The position numbers were made by a program, and so were the translations under genes. From Phaseolus vulgaris (taxonomy: Eukaryota > Streptophyta > Magnoliopsida > Fabales > Fabaceae): a stretch of DNA of 64,000 nucleotides. The DNA lies in assembly GCF_000499845.2 (NCBI RefSeq), contig NC_023754.2, positions 14,092,993 to 14,156,992 on the forward strand, written 5' to 3'. The notes below the pieces were generated by a model, which did no database searches, was not told the origin of the DNA, and saw only the letters and a program-made list of their open reading frames with translations. Below, one piece after another: positions 10,232 through 23,330 of this stretch (position 1 is its first letter; the number at the start of each line of letters is the position of its first letter).

Positions 10232-13200
10232 TCAACGGTTGAACATGTGAAGCTGATTGTAATGAGCTTGTGCAAGAAACTCTTCAACAATTCCTTTCAT
10301 ACTTTCTGCTTCTTCTCTTCTTTGAGCAACAAGCTGTTCCTGTAAATTTCAAACCAAAGCATGAAACATGTTTAATGGTGAATACTTTGTACCTTTTTTC
10401 TGTTTTTGTCATGAGCAAGATTACTGGAAAAATTGTTATTTTCACCACCAAATATTTCTTATTATTTCTGCACTATTTATTAAGAGGAATAAAACATTTT
10501 GTAAAGTAATGAAAGATCAAAATCAAAATAATCACACTCACCTCAGTTAATTCTGCTTCTTGTTTCTTCTCGTTATCTGGGACAATTTCCTACACATTTT
10601 AGCAATATTTTAAAACAACATTTTTTTTACCTATACTGAAAAATAAGAACCATTAAATATATGTACTCACCTCTGATCGTGCTTCCTTATTTTGAAAAAC
10701 ACTTTTAACAGTAAAGGAACACCACTTTCTTCTTCACAGTTATCCATCATTTTTTTTAAATTTAAGCAATATTTTTAAACAGCATTAATGGAATATAAAT
10801 GAAAAAAGATAACAAACTCCCAAAATATGCACACTCAGTACTACAGTTATTAATTTCCAAAATGCCCTAGTAGTAAAACTAATGGAATATGTGTACAAAG
10901 AAACTGAAATTTTTGGTATTTTTTTTAAAAGGACTGAAACACCTTTTGTGCTTTATATTAATTAAATTTTTTGTCAATAAAGAAGAAAAAATGTAAAATC
11001 TAATGAGAAAGTTTCTCATGAATATTGATGGCACTATATAATATATCACATAGTATTTTGAAAATAAGTATATACTCACTTTGTTTTCATTCTTAGATTT
11101 GTTGCTATTTTCTTCTTTTTCTTTTGTTTTCACTCTGCGCTGAGGACGAATACCATGCTTCTCGTATCTCTCACACTCCAGCAAAGATCGACACAGAAAG
11201 CCTCGCTCCTTATGACGATAAGTCTGCAAAACAATTTTTAAATATAATGAGTGATCATAACAAAAAAACACAGATGAAATAACCCTCTTGAAAAGTTGAT
11301 GTTGAAATGAGTTCATCATATATAGCATGTGAAATAGGAAAATATAAAATGACAAATAAATCTGGGCATGAAGGGATTCAAATAGTTCGAGGTAGAATAA
11401 CATGAATAAAATCAAATAAAAATGCTAAGAATCAATTTAACACTTTGGAGTTTTTAATTTAAGATTGTATAGTATGAATTGAATGGAATTTAGATTTGGT
11501 GGAAGTTTTTACAATGTTATAACATTTCCAAAAGTAATCACCCTAGCATTTAAATCAGCAAACCATGCAACACAGATCATGCAAAATTTTGAGAACCATC
11601 ATAACTATTCCATAAACAACATGATATTTTTTTTCTATCAACAAAGAATAATAAATTAAAAAGAGTATTTAAGAAATATTTCAATCCATAAAAAAAATTA
11701 AAAAATAAGATAAAAAACCTAACAATAAACCCTAGACTTACATAACCCATCAACAGAACTACATGAAAAATTTGTAAACTTACAATTGTCCCTAGCTATA
11801 AAAAACAAGAACCTGCAAAATCCATGAACACCCCAAAACAAAGTATAAAAGGATATCCTGTCACTGATAGTGCCAGCTGCTTTGTAACACTACATTAATT
11901 TCTTCCCAACAGCAAGTTAACAACTCAAATAATCAAACAAGAAGATACAATAAGTGATCTTAATCCAACTAGTTTATTCAAAATTCAATTATTAATAGTT
12001 ATCCCTTCTATGACTAATTTATGTGGGTATGTTAAAGTTAGCATATCTCTAATGATAGACTAATGTTATACAGATTACATACCTTATCAAACCTGTTACT
12101 ATGTGGTCGCTTTCTACAATCAACATCCCAATTTCCAATCCATTCAGGTATTGCCTTGGGGCGTCTTCCTTTTTTTGAACTTGAATTTTGAGTTGCAGAT
12201 GGAGTTTCAGAGGGAGTTTCAGATGGAGTTTCAGATGGAGTTTCAGTCTAATAATTCACAAAATATGTTAGGTACAATTACTGATGAAAAAAGAAAAAAA
12301 AACGATGCACTGTCCTTTTATAACTCTGCAAGTAACATACCATTGTTTCATCAGTGGAGACTTTTAGATTTTCTGTTCCATGATACAAAAAGTTTCTATA
12401 TTTATGAATAGATGATAACAATACATAATTTAAGTTGTCTTAGGTATATATTCTTGCAAAGATATATATTCATGAAAATCAACAGGATTTGGTGTATGGT
12501 ATGTATGTGTCACTTGTAGCACAGTACTTATAGAACACTCATATATGTTAATAAGTAACTAACAGTTTTTTTAATGAACCATATATATATAAAAGGAAAA
12601 GGAACAAAAGTGCAACACTACACTGATACTCATAATTTTGACCTAAAATATGTCCATAAACTAGGCAAAAAATAAATTAAAGGTGACATCATTTGACATG
12701 TGAAATACACTGTTTCTTCTTGATAAAGTGTGGGAATATAGTGATTAAAAGATATATACAAGAATTTTATAACTGAAAATTTTGATTCTTTTTAAAATTT
12801 TGATTCTTTTTTCAAAAACAAAGAAAATTTAACTCAGATTAAATATACCATATTTGTTGGCCTGTCAACCGTATGATGGTATTCGATAAGATAGTGATCA
12901 GGAGGGCAAAAGGATATTGGAGTTGCAGCAATAGGTTCATCATTTATTGCTGAATCAGTAATCTCTAATGAAGGTGTTTCGAGTTCCTCCTATAATATCA
13001 AACGCAAGGAGACAGTTAAACTACTTTCTCAGTCAAAATTTAATATGGGTCAAACAGAACATTAAACAACAAAACACAAGAAAACTAGAACTTGAAAAGC
13101 AAAATTTGGGTTGTAAACTTTTTTCTATCAACAGTAAAGAATTAAAAGATAGAGTATTTCAGAGATACTCATACCCTTTTACAAATCACCTGTCATCCAT

Positions 13201-16200
13201 ACACTTGCTATATCTAGTGTTACCCCAGCACACAAATATTAGTGGGTGTGTAATATAGTGAACATTAAATCCAGCATAAGATAGTGGTTTCAAATTAAGC
13301 AAACAATGAACTGTATCACAGAAACTTTAATCATAGTATTTATAAATTTGATGTTTTTTTTATCAGAAAAAAATTGAATGAATTAAAAAGGAGATACTTC
13401 ACAGTGTTCCAGTGCATATACAAGAATCAAAAAGCAAATACCATCAATAGGCTATTGCTACTTAGGCTTACCTTTCCGTTCTTAAAAAAAAGCACACAAA
13501 ATCAAACAAACCAGCACCATCCTATAACCTCAACCCATGATAGACCAGGCACACAAAATTGGCTAGACTAAAGCCACACAGATGGTCTAACCTTAGCCTG
13601 TGCTGCACAGAAACTGTCTCAGCAAGCCTAAACACGGATTCCATAAAAGGAATTTTCTGTTCTGCACAAAACAGGACTCATCTGCATAAGAAAAAACCCA
13701 TGCTGCTCCCTCTATCTAAAACCAGAACTGCAGCACTTTTAACACATAAGAACCTGGGCAACTGTTTGTTAGAGTCTAGCATACCACCCCTTGCAAGACT
13801 ACATATCAAATCCTACACCCATAGCCCCCACAACCAATTCTGGTTTGCTGCCAAATATAAAAATTGTGTGCTGACAAGCATGTAGCAGTAAACTTAGGCA
13901 CGTCTTCAACGATGAATCATTGGCATACTGCATCCTTACCACAACCAAGAAGAAGTTCTTGGCCTTTGATCATATAGGTAGATGTTTGGATCATCTGATG
14001 AACCACTGCAGTTCCACCCCAAGATTACCGCAGGAACTACACACGTAGCTGTGATGATTCTTATGTAAGTTCAGAGGTTATGCTGCATCTATATTTCTTT
14101 TATATTTGTCAGTAAATATATGTAACTCATAAAAGTTCAAAGTTTTATATTTGTCAGTGAAGGTGACAAAGTGTGGTAGTGAGAACCATGAGAAAGAACT
14201 GCAGGGAGGTTAGCTATATGGGTTCAAAACACAGAAGATGCGGCTGAATGTGTGCAGTCCTCCGGGGTACAAAATGCTATGAACAAAACCTACTTTTGAA
14301 GAATCCCTCCAGTGCTCTGAATCTGAGATATATAGCATGTCACATGTTGGTCGAAGTTGTGCTCACACAATCTTTAGATGTTTTTGTTAGTAGGTTCTAT
14401 GTTTTTTAGTAGGTTTTTTGGATTACTGTGATGTTCTGGCTGTACAAGTCTGGGTGTGAGGCATAGGAACAAACACCTCTTATACAATGTTGAGAAAAAA
14501 AAAGTTGTTTTTTTAACTAATATTATATTCTTTTTTATGATAAATTTGGAATAAAGTTGGGAGGCTTAAATAATGTTATGTTTTTTTTAATCAAAGAATG
14601 ATATAGAATATAAGTACTATTGAGTTAAAAGTTGTGAAATTATGAGGTTTGAATTATAATTTGAACTTATTAGTGTTGGAATGTTGGTAGAATGAAAAAC
14701 TATGTTTGTTAATATTGAATTGATGACTTCTTTATATAAATTTTTTAACATGGGTTACAAAGTAAAACATTGAATATTGTATTGAATTTCAACTATCCAA
14801 ATTGAGTTGGAATTGGTTAAGTATAATGATTGAGTTGTATTTGACTATTTTAAGTTTATCTAAAATAGTGTATATGTCATAATGAAAATGGTAAACATCT
14901 GATACTTTATTTTTATTTTACTATATAAATATTTTAATAGATATTTTTTGTTCAAGCGAGATTTTCCTCACTCAAAAGAAATTTAGGCTGAAATTTTAGG
15001 TTAGTTTTGAGTTTATTTTTGTTCGTCCAACCGAGATATGTTTTATCTGGAATTACAAATTTTTTACTCAAACAAAAATAGAAAAAAAAAATCATGTTAA
15101 AAAGAGAAAAAAACACTTTTTTCTCTCAAGTTTTTATTGAAGTAAAAAAAAAATGTTCTAGAAAAAATACTAAATAAAACTTCTTAACTTCACTCTATGT
15201 GTTAACTCAGATAGATTAAAATCTTAGGTATGAAAAAACTTATAAAACTTGCTTTATACAGTATTAATTTATTTAAAGGGAATTTACTAAAACAAACTAG
15301 AACAAAATCTTTTGGAACCCTAACCTAATAGAAGAAAAACAAAATCTTGATGTTCATAAATGAACAACAATCACATAATTATTGTTATCTGTGGTAAAAA
15401 TTAAACAAACAGTATCATCGCAGATAACATTCTTTGTATCCAGAAATGAAAACCTAGGGAAATTGGAATAATGAAATTTGGCTTCACAATCATATAATCC
15501 CTGTAATAATTTTATCCCAAGATGTCAAATCCACCAAAATTTAACTAAATAATAAATTAATTTTGGTTTCATGGAAATTACCGCAATTTTTGTTGTTGTT
15601 AATTTCAAAGTATACTAACCTACACTCATCAGGATTCAACAAAGATTTATGTTTATATTTAGATGTACAATTTTAAAATATTCCCAAATTTGAAATTCTT
15701 TAAATTTGAATTTTTAAAAATCTCATATGAACAAATCAATTCAAATTTCTATTTTGAATTGAACTATTTAATTTATTCTATAATCAAAAATCAATTTTAA
15801 ATATTTGTTTCAAAAACTGAAATTAATATTTAACCTTTTGAAGATAAATATTAGTCCTTTTGATGGAATGGAATAGGTGAAAGAGAGGAGAGAAACACAG
15901 AGAAAAGAGAGATAATTTTTTTTTTAAAAAAAACAGTGAAATATTTAAATTCTACTAAAAAATCATCCTTTATTCATCAATCAAACACAATTATAGGGTT
16001 TTTTTATCATACAAATATATTTGAATGATACATAAATCACATCTAAAAAATGTTATACCAAGACAAATTCACACAGCACACAGTATTGGCAGAAGAAATA
16101 GGTAGACAGAAGAAAACAAAAATGGAAGAACATGAAATCAAAGCATCTTCAAGTGTGACAAAAAGAAATGAAATGAATATTTGAAGTTGTTACCTCCTTA

Positions 16201-16247
16201 GGGCAAATGGGAACATTTGTTGAATTGGAGTTGGTGATGGCAGCCAT
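10232..16247 (-). CDS. MBD-like (methyl-CpG-binding-domain-like) small nuclear protein, seven exons
   Basis: I assembled seven phase-0 exons on the minus strand: 16247-16194, 12989-12849, 12247-12083, 11223-11080, 10685-10671 (a 15-bp micro-exon), 10589-10542 and 10339-10232. All use GT donors and AG acceptors, and the sum is 224 residues. Exon 1 encodes MAAITNSNSTNVPICPKE. Exon 3 opens with four ETPS repeats, then a basic stretch and the start of the domain (AIPEWIGNWDVDCRKR). Exon 4 continues with DKTYRHKERGFLCRSLLE then CERYEKHG, which follows the DKYY...G..FRS..EV.RYL pattern of plant MBD domains. The C-terminus is a charged, probably helical tail ending in LHMFNR. MBD proteins bind methylated or plain DNA in chromatin. 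Several residues usual in 5mC-binding plant MBDs look substituted, so methyl binding is uncertain. The gene structure is well supported; the domain name is moderately so. Confidence 0.72.
12200..12247 (-). repeat. 12-bp coding repeat (ETPS x4)
   Basis: GAAACTCCATCT, or a one-base variant, is repeated four times on the minus strand at the start of exon 3 of the MBD-like gene. The final units drift (GCAACTCAA). Confidence 0.85.
12990..16193 (-). other. 3.2-kb first intron of the MBD-like gene
   Basis: Bounded by GAG|GTAACA and TTATAG|GAG. Most is AT-rich. A stretch at about 13440-14400 is less AT-rich than its surroundings and may be an old insertion. I recognise no coding domain in it. Open frames there (for example 13374-13571 and 13559-13885) lack any family match and are treated as chance. 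Confidence 0.55.
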
Positions 16248-16359
16248 TGATTCTTCTGCTACAGAAATTTGAGAATATGATGGAGAGAGGTTTTGAGTAA
16301 TAGAAATGTACTTCACATGGTGGGTCTCTTTGCCTTTTAACAAGGGTTGATGTAACTCT

Positions 16360-17312
16360 CTTAATTAAACATATTAATTACATAAACATATTCATTACAT
16401 AAACATAATTTATTGTTTATGCATTTAATGTGTTTTTCTCTTTCTAAATGGTTTGTAAAATAAAATATTATCTACAATCAATGTGTTGACTTTTAAATAC
16501 ATAAAATAATAAATGTGAAAATGTACTTTTGCAAAAAAAAGTTTTCTTCATATGGAGAGGATTAAATATTTAAACGCCTAAACGTTTTTATGAATATATG
16601 AAATGGTTTAAACTAGTGAGAATATTTATTTAGGATAGTATATGGAATAAAATTGTAAGTGTGACATTGAAAAAATTCAATTTAAGAAAACATAATTGTT
16701 TTAGTAAGTAATCGATTTAGCACAATACATATTGATATATTTTATATTTTATACAATAAAAAAATTACAATTTTATTGCATAAATTTTAATTTCATTAGT
16801 TTTGTTTGAATGAAATTTATTGTTGACTAAGGTAATTGATACATATTTTATCTTTAATAATTATCACTTATATTTATTAAAGAAAAAAAATAAATATTAA
16901 TATACAATTATGAGTTTTGTGTTGCGTTTATTGTAGGACTAATGTTCCGTGGAAGCTTCGATGGAATACGTGTCTTAATTATTGTGGAAAAATCAGGTTT
17001 AGAGTTACTCATATTTTTCGTGAAGGGAATGCATGTGTTTATAAGTTGGCTAATTTATGATTTATACATAGAGAATCATTTCATTGGTACAATAGGCTTC
17101 CATCTAGTCTGTTTTTATAATTCTTTATGAATAGGTATAATCTACCCATGTATCATTTTTGTTAACCTATGAGTTTTGGCTTAGTCCCCATATTTTTGTA
17201 TTTTTTAATAATATTTTTTTCATGTGATGACAGATAATTGTTATTACTTGATGTGTCAGCCTAGCTCAAATGTCAAGTTGCATAGTAATACCTAACATGA
17301 AAGTTTTTATAT

Positions 17313-17367
<55 letters not shown>

Positions 17368-18821
17368 AAGTAAAGGTTCCTTCAAAGTTATTTATATTAA
17401 TTTATGGATAATCAACCAAACATGTATTGAATTATCTTAATCATTAAGAGAGTGCAAACAAATTATCTAACTAAAACTTTTATACTAAAATTATAATTTT
17501 TTTATTGATTATATTAAAAATGAAATACATTAATATTTATTAAAATCGAGAGACTAAGAATAAATTGGTCACGTCATTCGACCAAAGTGATTTGGATTTG
17601 ATTTATGCTTCTTGAAAATTTAGAAAATTCAAGGGGGTGAAAATATTTAATTTTCAGTGTCTGACAATTTTTTTTAAAAACATTATTCAACAAGATGATA
17701 CTTCATGGTAAAAAAAATATATGTTTCTAAGTCTTACTTAAATAAACGAGTTTTGATTCTACTTTAGTAATTTTTTAATTAATTTTGGTATCTCTAAATT
17801 TCGTAATTACCACCTTTGTATTATATGAAAATAAATTAGCGATTTGTAAATTTAAAATAAGCTTAAATAACCATTTTAAATGACTATATTGTAATATATT
17901 GTAAAAATATGTCACTTTCAAGATCTTAAAATAAATGTTATTTATTTATCTGAAAATAAATATGGAATAAAAACATTGATTCAAATTTTGAAGAAATGAA
18001 AATATTTTTTTTATAGTTTACACATTAAAATAAATAAAAAAAAGTAATTTTAAATTTTAAAAAGATGCAAAACAAATATTTGCTTTATATGGACTAGCGG
18101 AAATACGTGTATGTGTATCCACATTTTTCTCTTTTACTCAACTTTCATGATGATAAAAATTTAATACATACATAAATAATTTTGAATTAGTCGAAAATGA
18201 AAAACAAAAAATAACATGTAAAAAAAAATATGAATTGATTAAAAAAATGTATTTTTCATGACTAGTTCAAAAGGATTTATTCTTTATTTTTATAATCATA
18301 ATAAAATTTTATACAATAAAATTGAATTTTTAAAAAATTAATGTATTTTTCTTTTTTAAAATTATGTTATAACCTTCCTAGAATTATCAGAAATCCAACC
18401 AATAATTGTTAAATTGGAAAATTCTCCAATATATGTCTTACAAATATTATAGAATTCGTGTTCGTTAAGTTTCTCTTACACAACATACCTTTTAAAAGAG
18501 GTGTTTGAACCCAAATTTAAGAAAAAAAAAAAATACACACCTTCGTCTGTTTTTTCAATAAAGTAATTAATATCTCTATACTATATTTATAAAAAAAAAA
18601 TATTTAGACATTAACATTGAATAAAATTTCCATAACTGAAATTAGTGACAGAAAATATATTGTCTGTTGTCATGACGTTCTCTGTTTTTTTCTTCAAAGC
18701 ATTAAATATTTTTTAATATGCGTTTAAGTTGTATTCCGTTACTTTTAAGTGTTATTTAATATTTTTTTAAATTCAATGTAGCAACTTTCAATAAAATATT
18801 TATAATTTTTCTTTTTTTTTT
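16360..18821. other. Intergenic AT-rich desert upstream of the MBD-like gene
   Basis: No gene seen. The first few hundred bases must hold the MBD-like promoter. A long (TA)n tract is listed separately. Confidence 0.55.
17308..17361. repeat. (TA)n microsatellite
   Basis: About 54 bp of nearly pure TA dinucleotides with one AAAT interruption. Confidence 0.95.
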
Positions 18822-19242
18822 CATTACAAAAAATTATTAAATAAAAATTAACTTTAAAGATAAAAATAATTAGTTATTATATTAATTAAATTATATAGTA
18901 TTTTATAGACTCAACAAATTATTGATATCTAATTAGTTATCAAAATTTTAACTATCAATTATTTAGATTATAAAATTAATAGCTAAAACTTTAATAGTTA
19001 ATTAGTTATCAATTTAAAAACTATTTATCGCTTTAGCTACTAATTATTTAGATTTTAAAATTGATAATTAAAATCTGATAATTAATTAGATACTAATTTA
19101 GAAATTATTTATTAATAACAGAAACTAATTTAGATAGGAATAATTTTTTTATTCTATAAAATAATATCCAATTCAGTTAATATAGCAACTAATTATTATT
19201 TTTTCTAAAATTGATTTTTATTAAATGATTTTTTTAGTAATG
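18822..19242. mobile_element. CACTA-like MITE, 421 bp
   Basis: The ends are inverted: CATTACAAAAAATTATTAAA on the left, and CATTACTAAAAAAATCATTT reading in from the right on the minus strand. Both continue into AATAAAAATTAACTTT or AATAAAAATCAATTTT. Flanking TTT on both sides would be a 3-bp TSD but is weak evidence in a T-run. The interior has repeated TAATTAGTTATCAA-type phrases seen in other MITE copies in this window. Confidence 0.65.
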
Positions 19243-19919
19243 TTTTTATTTCTAGATCATAATATATATATATATATATATTAATTTAAGATTATGTGAA
19301 AAATAAAATTATAAAATGATAATTACTACTGTCTTAAATTTAAAAAATAATAATTAAATATAATTTTATTTTCAAAAATGCGACATAAAACCAAAAGAGA
19401 GAAGTATTTATCTTGCTAACTGGTTTGTATAATATAATAACAATTATAATAAATACCATTACAAGAAAAATTAATTTTAACATAAATTTTATTTAGTATT
19501 AGTGACGGTTTTAACTTCCGTTAATGTGATTTGTAGTTTTTTTTTTCTTAGAAGATTCACTTTCATTAACGAATTATCGACCATTTTGGAGTAACTTCCG
19601 AAAAGATCAATTATTTTTTGGCAATTCTGTAAACCCCCATTGTTTTCAGGGTTTTCCAAACTCCTAGCTAATAGCAGAAACTCACCAGGTTGGACTTGAG
19701 GATCCCTTTATTTAGATTGCCATTTTACAGAATTTTTTTTTTTGGAGTTGTAATATTCTATGCTAAATTAGAAGTTTAATAATTTTTTAACCTCCTTTAC
19801 TTAGAAAATAAATAACTTTTTTTTTTATTTTTTTATAAAAAAATAAATAAATTAAAATAGAACATTTAAGTGGTGTTGTAGTTTTTGGTGAAATCAAATT
19901 TAATTGAAAATTAGGAATC

Positions 19920-20010
19920 GATGTTGGAGTTATAAGGTTGGCTTGGTGGTAAGAAGTGAGTGAAGGGAAGGTGGGATGGGTAATGGATTTGAATTTCCCT
20001 GCTAACAAAA
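19920..20010 (+). repeat. Putative tRNA-derived SINE-like unit
   Basis: TGGCTTGGTGG at 19939-19949 resembles an RNA polymerase III A box. GGATTTGAATTTCC at 19985-19998 resembles a degenerate B box 36 bp further on. Both are followed by CCTGCTAAC and a short A-run. Order and spacing fit the tRNA-related head of plant SINEs, but the unit is short and no TSD was found. It could also be part of a longer repeat. Confidence 0.4.
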
Positions 20011-20038
20011 AAAACTTACATATTAACAACTAACATTA

Positions 20039-20640
20039 AATTGTGTTTGGAAATGTACGTGGATTTCTATTATTTGGGGAATTTGAAATCATAGGAATAG
20101 GATAATTTTTAATAATGCAGTGGTGGATCCTGTTGAAATTTTTGCTTTGGCCCAAGTAAAGGCGTGGGCATGGGTAAGTTATAAATTTCCAAAGTCAAAT
20201 TTCTCTTATTCTGATTGGTGTATTAATGTATATGAATGTTTAAAATCAATACATTGATGATTAACACCCTTTCTTTGCTTTTTGTTGGATTCTTGTTTGC
20301 ATGAGAGTAATGTCCTTGGGGTACAACTTTAATCATAATGGATGCTTGGAAAATGCAGTAGATAGCAAGGAGGCAAAGTCTTTCTTTTGAGTTGATACGC
20401 CTATAGTCTGGAATTTGATTAAGTTACAGGATTCCTTGATAACTATTTTGGTTTATGTATTGACATCTTGTTGTTTTTAAAGAGGTTAAGATTAGCAGAT
20501 ATATGTGTAGAATATGTCTATGTTTAGGCATGTTATTTGGAAACCTCCTTTCTCTAGTATAAGGAATTGTGTAAATGGGTTGGAGTACCCCTAATACTTC
20601 TATTTATTAAATCTTTATTGCTGATTAAAAAAAAAAAAAC
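20039..20640 (+). mobile_element. 5'-truncated L1-type LINE, 3' end with poly(A)
   Basis: One frame reads W.CTWISIIWGI*NHRNRIIF then QVKAWAWVSYKF and SYSDWCINVYECLKSIH, the usual C-terminus of plant L1 ORF2, with Trp to stop in the IWNHRN motif. The 3' UTR phrase GGTTGGAGTACCCCTAATAC precedes TGCTGATT and a poly(A) of 12 or more at about 20627-20639. Confidence 0.75.
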
Positions 20641-22407
20641 ATTTCCTGGTAAAAAGAAAGAAAAGAAAAAGGAATTGACGTTGAATGATTTGATTTTGGA
20701 AGACTTTAGGTTAAAAAAATTGATTTCCAATTTTGTATTTGGGAATGATATTTTAAGAGTGAGTTCAGAAGAATAGATGTTGTTAGATGAAAAAAGTATA
20801 ATTGCTTTTAAAGTGTAAATATAAATATTTTTTTTTTGGCCTCATATCCAGATTCAATTACTGACAATAAAATAAGCTAAAAAAGTTCATTTATCTTTGA
20901 AAACGCTCACAATAATTTTTTTTTTTGCCTCACAATTTTTGTAGTGTACGTTTCTTTTAGTTACTTTTAGCATAATAATTTATAAATGTGGAAACTTTTA
21001 TTTATAAAGAGGGTCTCATAAAAAATATGGTCAAATATTTAAAACATTTAATTTTCAACATAAACTAATCTAAAAATTCTACCAAGATTTAAATGTATTT
21101 AATAACTATACATTAGGTATATACGTTTTTTTAGAACTATTAAAACTTATATGCTAATATTTTTATGTTTTTTTTTTCTGAAACAACACAATGGTTCAAA
21201 ACAAGTTGTAAAGTTCATTTAGGAAAGACGTGGGGGCAAAATCCTAGTGGTATATCTAATAAGTTTTTATTTCTTAGACTTCTTTGGTAAAATTGTTATA
21301 ATTGTTTATGAATTTTTTTTATATGAATAATTTAATTATTTAAATTTAATTAATAAATGTATGTTTTTTTACGTAATAGTAATAAAATGTTTTTAAAAAA
21401 TTATCGAAATAAATAAATTTTTAAAATGTTACCGAGATATATGAGTCATAATTGGAGGACAACTTCACAACAAAGAAATCATACTTTAATGTACTAGTTT
21501 AGTTTGCAATAATTTTTTTAATTAAATGAAAAAGTATAGTTCATGAAATAAAAAATTCACTTATTTTCTTTTAAAATGTAAATAAAATCTTTCTTTTTTT
21601 TTATTTTATTTATTTGTAAATAGTAGTTGTACATGCAAGCAAGAGGAAGGTACTAGACAAGAACTTGATTTTGTGGTGGAGAAGAAGGATGCATTAGATT
21701 TGATGGTCTAGCTAGTGTCTCCTCCTTTGTATATGTATTCTATTTTTGTATATGTAAGTTCTATTCTATAGGTAAGAATTTGCAAGCTCTCTTCTATATG
21801 TATTCTACCTTTGTAAAGTAGGAAAGTTATAAGGGATAGTTGTTATCTTCTTCAACTCATTTTTGTTGTCACTTGAATATTTTTTATTTATTTTAGACAT
21901 TGAATGTTAAAAGTGGTGCTCCATCATCTAATCAAATAATAAAATCAAGTAATGAAAGCAAGACTGATTAAGCATGTGTTTGAAATAATGTATGAATATG
22001 TTTTGTTTATTTTAAAATGTTAATTTATCATTTGGTGTAATTGAGATTGATGTAATGTTACACATGTAAACTTTGTTATACTTTTAAATACAATGAATGT
22101 TTAATTATTATAAGTTTGTGAATATTTAGTTACTACAAGTTTGTGTTGTGCTTAATTTTTTTATTATGAAAAGAAGTTTGATTAAAAGTTTGTTTAATTA
22201 TTTAATTATGAAAATATGTTTAAGTAATATTACCAGATTATAAACTGGCGGGTAAATTCCATTTGTATAATATTCAAATTAAAGTATTATATTTCATAAT
22301 TTATTATAATAATGAAAATTAAAAACGTTATATTATAATGTCGATAATGATATTTATGTGTTGAAATCGTTTCTTAATCAAATAAATTACGATAATTTTA
22401 ATTAACA

Positions 22408-22446
<39 letters not shown>

Positions 22447-22639
22447 GTCATTTTATACAATGCATTAAATAGTAGGTGTTGCGACGGTTTGTATAAGACC
22501 GTCATTATTACACTTTGTGGTTCTTATATTTATGGCGGTATGCGGAATCACCATATATATATATATATAATGACGTTTATAAACGACAATATATACAAAA
22601 ATAGTCGTCACTCCATATAGGATTTCTTGTAGTGAAAGT
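20641..22639. other. Intergenic, AT-rich
   Basis: No gene seen. It contains (TA)n tracts at about 22413-22440 and 22552-22570. A CACTA-type terminus (GGATTTCTTGTAGTG) at about 22620-22634, with GACGGT-type motifs to its left, probably marks the right end of a DNA transposon whose left end I could not place. Confidence 0.5.
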
Positions 22640-23330
22640 TTTCTACCCTATCCACATTAACATTTATAAAAATGATACAATTTCGCTGGTTCCAAATGCT
22701 CCACACTATTTCTACCCACATTGTACACTATATGAGATTATCTATCTTGCTGAGACCAAACATTATGAACTATAAGAAATGGTCCCTTGATTAAGTATGA
22801 GGTACCATGAGTACACCCATCAATAGGAAGAGATTCCAATCCAAACCATACTTGCAACCTTACATGTAAAAGATGATTTATTGTCTCTTCTACTACATCT
22901 AACAAAACACATAGATAACCCAAATTCCCCTAAGAGCTAGATTATCTTGTTGTTATTCTATTTTGCATCATTCTTAAGGAAAAGTTTGTCGCTGAGGGTA
23001 GCGCTTTGATTTTTCAAATCATGATGAACACTTCAAAACCATATCCTCTTCTAATACCTTGATTGACATCATATGCATGTTTAACTATGTATCCTTTGAA
23101 GTTACTCTTCTACTGTCTCTTCTTCTAATGCCTTGCTTAACATCATATGTGGATTTAACTGTGTATCCCTTACTCCCCTTCCATATCGGTCTATCATCCC
23201 CTATCTCGTTATGCTTGATGTGAGTTATTTCCTGCATTAGCTGGTTTAAATATTATATTTCTCATTGAAACCATTCCCTTTTGCAATACAAATTCTCACT
23301 TTCAACTAATATCCTTCCATGTATCTAATA
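22640..23330 (-). mobile_element. LINE ORF2 fragment (zf-RVT region), minus strand
   Basis: The minus strand reads DDRPIWKGSKGYTVKSTYDV, then ALPSATNFSLRMMQNRITTR with a stop, then CVLLDVVEETINHLLHVRLQ and VEIVWSIWNQRNCIIF. These are in the order of the zf-RVT and C-terminal part of plant L1 ORF2. Two stops fall in the stretch TR*SSS*GNLGY. A block of some 60 bp starting GGATACACAGTTAAATCCAC is imperfectly repeated in the frame (about 23060-23200). A decayed fragment. Confidence 0.75.

Noticed and set aside
10879..11415. A 178-residue minus-strand open frame
   Set aside because: Only 11080-11223 is a real exon; the rest is intron read-through.
12310..12352. An extra MBD exon reading ENLKVSTDETM
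   Set aside because: It has a good GT donor, but the only nearby acceptor puts a stop in frame when joined to exon 2. The seven-exon model is complete without it.
13374..13885. Two plus-strand open frames in a less AT-rich stretch
   Set aside because: They lie in intron 1 of the MBD-like gene on the other strand, with no domain. Probably an old repeat.
19457..22634. A single 3.2-kb CACTA element from CATTACAAG (19457) to CTTGTAGTG (22634)
   Set aside because: The flanking triplets (TAC and AAA) do not match, and a LINE fragment and a SINE-like unit lie between. The ends more likely belong to different elements.
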